From: Undibacterium sp. YM2
GTDB lineage: Bacteria; Pseudomonadota; Gammaproteobacteria; Burkholderiales; Burkholderiaceae_D
Direction: 5' to 3'
Assembly: GCF_009937975.1 (NCBI RefSeq)
Contig: NZ_AP018441.1
Span: 4,960,001 to 5,024,000 of the forward strand
DNA: 64,000 nt
Shown here: piece after piece, positions 61,052 to 64,000 of the stretch
Position numbering within the stretch: position 1 is the stretch's first letter
How the letters are laid out: every line of letters starts with the position of its first letter
Notes under the pieces: generated by a model
What the model saw: the letters and a program-made list of their open reading frames with translations, nothing else
Told to the model about the DNA's origin: nothing
The model's database searches: none
Made by a program: the position numbers and the translations under genes

Positions 61052-62428
61052 ATGTCCCTACTCTCCCCCAGCATATTCAAAGCCTACGATATTCGCGGCA
61101 TTATCGATAAAACCCTGGATGCAGAAGTTGCCCACCTGATAGGCCAGGCCTTTGGCAGTGCCGCCATTGCCAAGGGTGAGAAAACCGTGGTCATAGGCCG
61201 CGATGGCCGCTTGTCCGGCCCTGACCTTATCACGGCGCTGGCCAAGGGTTTGCAATCGACTGGCGTTGATGTCATCGACCTCGGTGTAGTTGTCACCCCC
61301 ATGGTGTATTTTGGCACCAATGTACTGGGCGCGACATCCGGCATCATGGTCACTGGCAGCCACAACCCGCCTGACTATAACGGCTTCAAAATGGTGCTGG
61401 CTGGCGAAGCAATTTATGGCGATGCCATACAAGCCTTGTACCAAACCATATTGAACAAGGATTTCAAACAAGGCAGTGGCAGCTACCGCACGCATGACAT
61501 CAAGGCGACTTATCTTGAGCGCATCATCGGCGACGTCAAAGTCGCCCGCCCACTGAAAATTGCCGTCGATTGCGGCAATGGCGTGGCTGGCGCGTTTGCC
61601 GGTGAGTTGTATCGTGGCATGGGTTGTGAAGTCATAGAACTGTTTTGCGAAGTCGATGGCACCTTCCCCAACCACCATCCAGATCCAGCCCACCCGGAAA
61701 ACCTGCAAGACCTGATACGCTGCCTGCAAACCACTGATGCAGAAATAGGCCTGGCATTTGATGGCGATGGTGACCGTCTCGGTGTAGTCACCAAGGATGG
61801 CCAGATCATCTACCCAGACCGCCAGCTCATGCTGTTTGCCGAAGACGTATTGACACGCAACCCCGGTGCGCAGATTTTGTATGACGTCAAATGCACCCGC
61901 CATATCGCCCCTTGGGTGAAGGCACGTGGCGGTGTCCCGCTGATGTGGAAAACCGGCCATTCCCTGGTCAAGGCCAAGCTGCGTGAAACCGGCTCGCCTC
62001 TCGGTGGTGAAATGAGTGGCCACATTTTCTTCAAAGACCGCTGGTATGGTTTTGATGATGGCCTGTACGCTGGCGCACGCTTGCTGGAACTGGTCAGTCG
62101 CGTAGCTGACATGACAGCCACGCTGAACAACTTGCCACAATCAACTTCAACACCAGAATTGCAATTGCAACTGGCTGAAGGCGAGAACTTCAAGATCATT
62201 GCCGCCATGCAGGCGAATGCCAGCTTCCCTGGTTCCGATGAAATCATCACCATCGATGGCCTGCGTGTGGAATACCCGGACGGCTTCGGCCTGGCCCGCT
62301 CATCGAATACCACCCCCGTCATCGTCATGCGCTTCGAAGCCGAAAACCCCGAAGCACTGGCACGCATACAGGGCGCAATGAAACAGGCTGTGCTGGCTGT
62401 CAAGCCAGACGCGAAATTGCCGTATTAA
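61052..62428 (+). CDS. Phosphomannomutase/phosphoglucomutase (AlgC type)
   Basis: About 458 residues from ATG 61052. 'FKAYDIRGIID' start, phospho-Ser loop 'VTGSHNPPDYNGFKM', metal loop 'AFDGDGDRLG' and sugar-binding loop 'GGEMSGH'. Interconverts hexose 6- and 1-phosphates for GDP-mannose or UDP/dTDP-glucose supply. Followed by the complete CACCACAGAG repeat and waaC. Confidence 0.92.
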   Translation: MSLLSPSIFKAYDIRGIIDKTLDAEVAHLIGQAFGSAAIAKGEKTVVIGRDGRLSGPDLITALAKGLQSTGVDVIDLGVVVTPMVYFGTNVLGATSGIMVTGSHNPPDYNGFKMVLAGEAIYGDAIQALYQTILNKDFKQGSGSYRTHDIKATYLERIIGDVKVARPLKIAVDCGNGVAGAFAGELYRGMGCEVIELFCEVDGTFPNHHPDPAHPENLQDLIRCLQTTDAEIGLAFDGDGDRLGVVTKDGQIIYPDRQLMLFAEDVLTRNPGAQILYDVKCTRHIAPWVKARGGVPLMWKTGHSLVKAKLRETGSPLGGEMSGHIFFKDRWYGFDDGLYAGARLLELVSRVADMTATLNNLPQSTSTPELQLQLAEGENFKIIAAMQANASFPGSDEIITIDGLRVEYPDGFGLARSSNTTPVIVMRFEAENPEALARIQGAMKQAVLAVKPDAKLPY

Positions 62429-62447
62429 TTTTTAAGACCGAAAAGAT

Positions 62448-62573
62448 CACCACAGAGACACCGAGACACAGAGAAAAACAAGAGAAAATCTTTTGGTATG
62501 AGAGTACTTAGCAAAACTCTTCACGCCTTTGGTTTTTCTCTGTGCTCCTCTGTGTCTCGGTGTCTCTGTGGTG
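62448..62573. repeat. CACCACAGAG inverted-repeat element, complete copy
   Basis: Perfect 26-bp inverted arms (62448-62473 and 62548-62573) built from CACAGAGACACCGAGACAC-like short units, with 74 bp between them that also partly pair (GAGAAAAACAAG / GGTTTTTCTC). It is a MITE-like or REP-like intergenic element of about 126 bp without coding capacity. A worn copy is at 52845. Confidence 0.75.
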
Positions 62574-62607
62574 AGCAGTTAGGTCGTCACCCGTATCAAC
62601 TATCCAA

Positions 62608-63606
62608 GTGAAAATTCTTCTTGTTCGCGTTTCGTCGTTGGGCGATGTTTTGCATAATATGCCCATCGTGGATGACTTACGTCGCCAGTTTCCGCAGGCG
62701 CGCATAGACTGGGTGGTGGAAGAAGCCTATGTGCAACTGGTGCGTCTGAACCCAGGTGTAGACCAGGTATTCCCCTTCGCCCTGCGCCGCTGGCGCAAGA
62801 GCCTGGGGCAGGCAGCAACACGGCAAGAGATCAAGAATTTCTTTCGCCAGTTACGGCAAGAACAATATGACCTGGTACTCGATACCCAGGGCTTGCTCAA
62901 AACCGGCATCATCATGGGCCTGGCAAAAACCGTCAAAGGCGGCAAGAAAATCGGCCTCGCCAATGGCACTGAGGGTTCGGGCTATGAAGGCATTTCCAGA
63001 ATCTTCCACGACATCAGCGTACCGGTAGATAAGCGCACCCACGCCGTCCTGCGCGGCCGCCTGGTTGCCGCTGCGGCTGGCGGCTATACCGTCAACACGC
63101 CCGCCAGCTTTGGCTTGCAGGCACCCGATATACCTGCTGACCAGCGTGCATGGCTGCCAGCCACGCCGTATGCAGTGTTCTTTCATGGCACTGCCGGCGC
63201 AGCCAAGAAATGGCCGCGAGAGAATTGGCAGGCGATTGCCGCAGAATTAAAAAACCACGAATTACCGATACTGCTCCCTTGGGGCAGCGCAGTTGAAAAA
63301 GCTGAGGCCGAAGCGATGGCTGCTGTCATGCCTAACGCCAGCGTCTTGCCTGCACTCTCCATGCAGGCAGCAACCCTGCTGGCGCAAAAGGCGCATTTGG
63401 CAATTGGTGTCGATACCGGCCTGACGCATATCGCCGCAGCTTACGAAACCCCGACCATAGAAATTTATTGCGCTTCACCGCGCTGGAAGACTGAGGGTAA
63501 CTGGTCGGACAAGATTATTAATCTTGGAGATAGCGGGCAGCCTGCGACTGTTGACGAGGTCAGGGCAGCGATCAGTACATTGCTAGAATCAACAAACAAG
63601 CAGTAA
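62608..63606 (+). CDS. waaC: LPS heptosyltransferase I WaaC
   Basis: 332 residues, GT9 family. 'ILLVRVSSLGDVLHNMPIVDDL' start, 'GLLKTGIIMGLAK', 'VFFHGTAGAAKKWPRENW' and 'LAIGVDTGLTHIAAAYETPTIEIY'. Adds the first L-glycero-D-manno-heptose to Kdo2-lipid A. Usually next to waaA or other core genes; here it follows the O-antigen locus. Confidence 0.93.
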   Translation: MKILLVRVSSLGDVLHNMPIVDDLRRQFPQARIDWVVEEAYVQLVRLNPGVDQVFPFALRRWRKSLGQAATRQEIKNFFRQLRQEQYDLVLDTQGLLKTGIIMGLAKTVKGGKKIGLANGTEGSGYEGISRIFHDISVPVDKRTHAVLRGRLVAAAAGGYTVNTPASFGLQAPDIPADQRAWLPATPYAVFFHGTAGAAKKWPRENWQAIAAELKNHELPILLPWGSAVEKAEAEAMAAVMPNASVLPALSMQAATLLAQKAHLAIGVDTGLTHIAAAYETPTIEIYCASPRWKTEGNWSDKIINLGDSGQPATVDEVRAAISTLLESTNKQ

Positions 63607-63641
63607 TGTCCAAGATGGCCCAATGATCCGCCAATCTGAGC

Positions 63642-63683
63642 AACGTCATTCCAGCGTGCTTTTGGCTGGAATCCAGTGACGTT
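63642..63683. repeat. REP-like double-stem hairpin
   Basis: Outer arms AACGTCA/TGACGTT and inner arms ATTCCAGC/GCTGGAAT form one composite stem around GTGCTTTTG. Hairpins reading GTCATTCCAGC...GCTGGAATCCAG are frequent between genes in this bacterial group. It lies 35 bp after waaC and may end its transcript. Confidence 0.55.
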
Positions 63684-63883
63684 CATAGCATACTATGCAA
63701 CAAATTAATTTCAGGGTTGTATGTCACGAACTCGCTTTTCAAATACCTTCGTAAGTCATTTAAGGCCATAGGCCAAGGTAACCCGACAGCTACTCCCTTC
63801 TCTTACATTATCCAAGACCTCAGGAAAATGCCAGATGCGGTAAAATAAAACCCCGCCTGTCAATAGTCAATATACTGCGAACC

Positions 63884-64000
63884 ATGGCATCCCCTTCCAG
63901 CCACAGCGCCTCACCCAGTTTCTGGCACGACGAAAAACTACCTTTTGTCGAGATGCGCTCTATCAAGGGAGCGCGCAGCATAGGCTATGCGAAGCATTCG
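63884..64000 (+). CDS. AraC family transcriptional regulator, 3' part outside window
   Basis: ATG 63884, 39 codons visible. 'FWHDEKLPFVEMRSIKGAR' then 'YAKHS' is the start of the AraC-family cupin sensing domain of the 'FWRD..LPFVE.RS' type, so the rest should hold the cupin and a C-terminal double helix-turn-helix. Call rests on the N-terminus only. Confidence 0.6.
   Translation, partial: MASPSSHSASPSFWHDEKLPFVEMRSIKGARSIGYAKHS

Noticed and set aside
61058..62140. 360-codon minus-strand frame within the phosphomannomutase gene
   Set aside because: Shadow of a gene with full catalytic motifs on the plus strand.
1..64000. CRISPR arrays, tRNA/rRNA genes, insertion sequences or prophage
   Set aside because: No regularly spaced repeats, no RNA-gene signatures and no transposase, integrase or phage structural genes were recognised.

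Overview
The window reads as chromosomal DNA of a Gram-negative betaproteobacterium, most likely order Burkholderiales, family Oxalobacteraceae (an Undibacterium- or Herbaspirillum-like genome). This is an inference from the protein families: a grpE-dnaK-dnaJ heat-shock block, an FeS-type photolyase, modABC-modE, a WbpM/WzxE-type O-antigen locus and waaC. It also rests on the moderate GC content and the intergenic hairpin repeats. No rRNA, tRNA, CRISPR array, insertion sequence or prophage was recognised.

Layout. 1-3.6 kb: secreted or hypothetical proteins and an orphan AAA ATPase whose promoter region carries a 57-bp nested dyad. 3.7-9.9 kb: an oxidoreductase/TetR divergon, small hypothetical genes, a HAD-like protein, a YdcF protein, and a BlaI/M56 pair whose peptidase gene is frameshifted. 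10.1-17.2 kb: a GH43 glycosidase, then a four-gene unit of response regulator, histidine kinase, DUF4212 small subunit and large Na+/solute symporter. 17.3-25 kb: regulator/target divergons (GlxA/LysE, MBL-fold/TetR, MarR/EamA); the GlxA regulator gene has an in-frame amber codon. 24.9-28.5 kb: a photolyase group (SDR, TIGR02450, photolyase, DUF2256) and a beta carbonic anhydrase. 28.6-35.1 kb: periplasmic proteins, a GST and an unusual NHL-propeller/M23 fusion. 35.2-38.2 kb: modABC-modE with a ModE box.

38.5-40.2 kb is an AT-rich accessory island. A strong promoter drives a 62-residue peptide with a VSGG double-glycine leader, followed by two paralogous secreted proteins that resemble the ClpP-like COG3904 group. 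This is the best candidate for an undescribed system in the window.

40.3-48.7 kb: a chalcone-isomerase-like protein, a CHASE-PAS-GGDEF-EAL protein and grpE-dnaK-dnaJ, with sigma-32-type promoters before both grpE and dnaK and three hairpins between dnaK and dnaJ. 48.9-63.6 kb: an LPS/O-antigen locus running rfbBACD, 3,4-ketoisomerase, aminotransferase, Wzx flippase, two glycosyltransferases, epimerase, initiating sugar transferase, WbpM-type dehydratase, phosphomannomutase and waaC. Together these make dTDP-rhamnose and a dTDP-3-amino-3,6-dideoxyhexose, assemble and flip a lipid-linked repeat unit, and contribute to the core. The window ends inside an AraC-type regulator gene.
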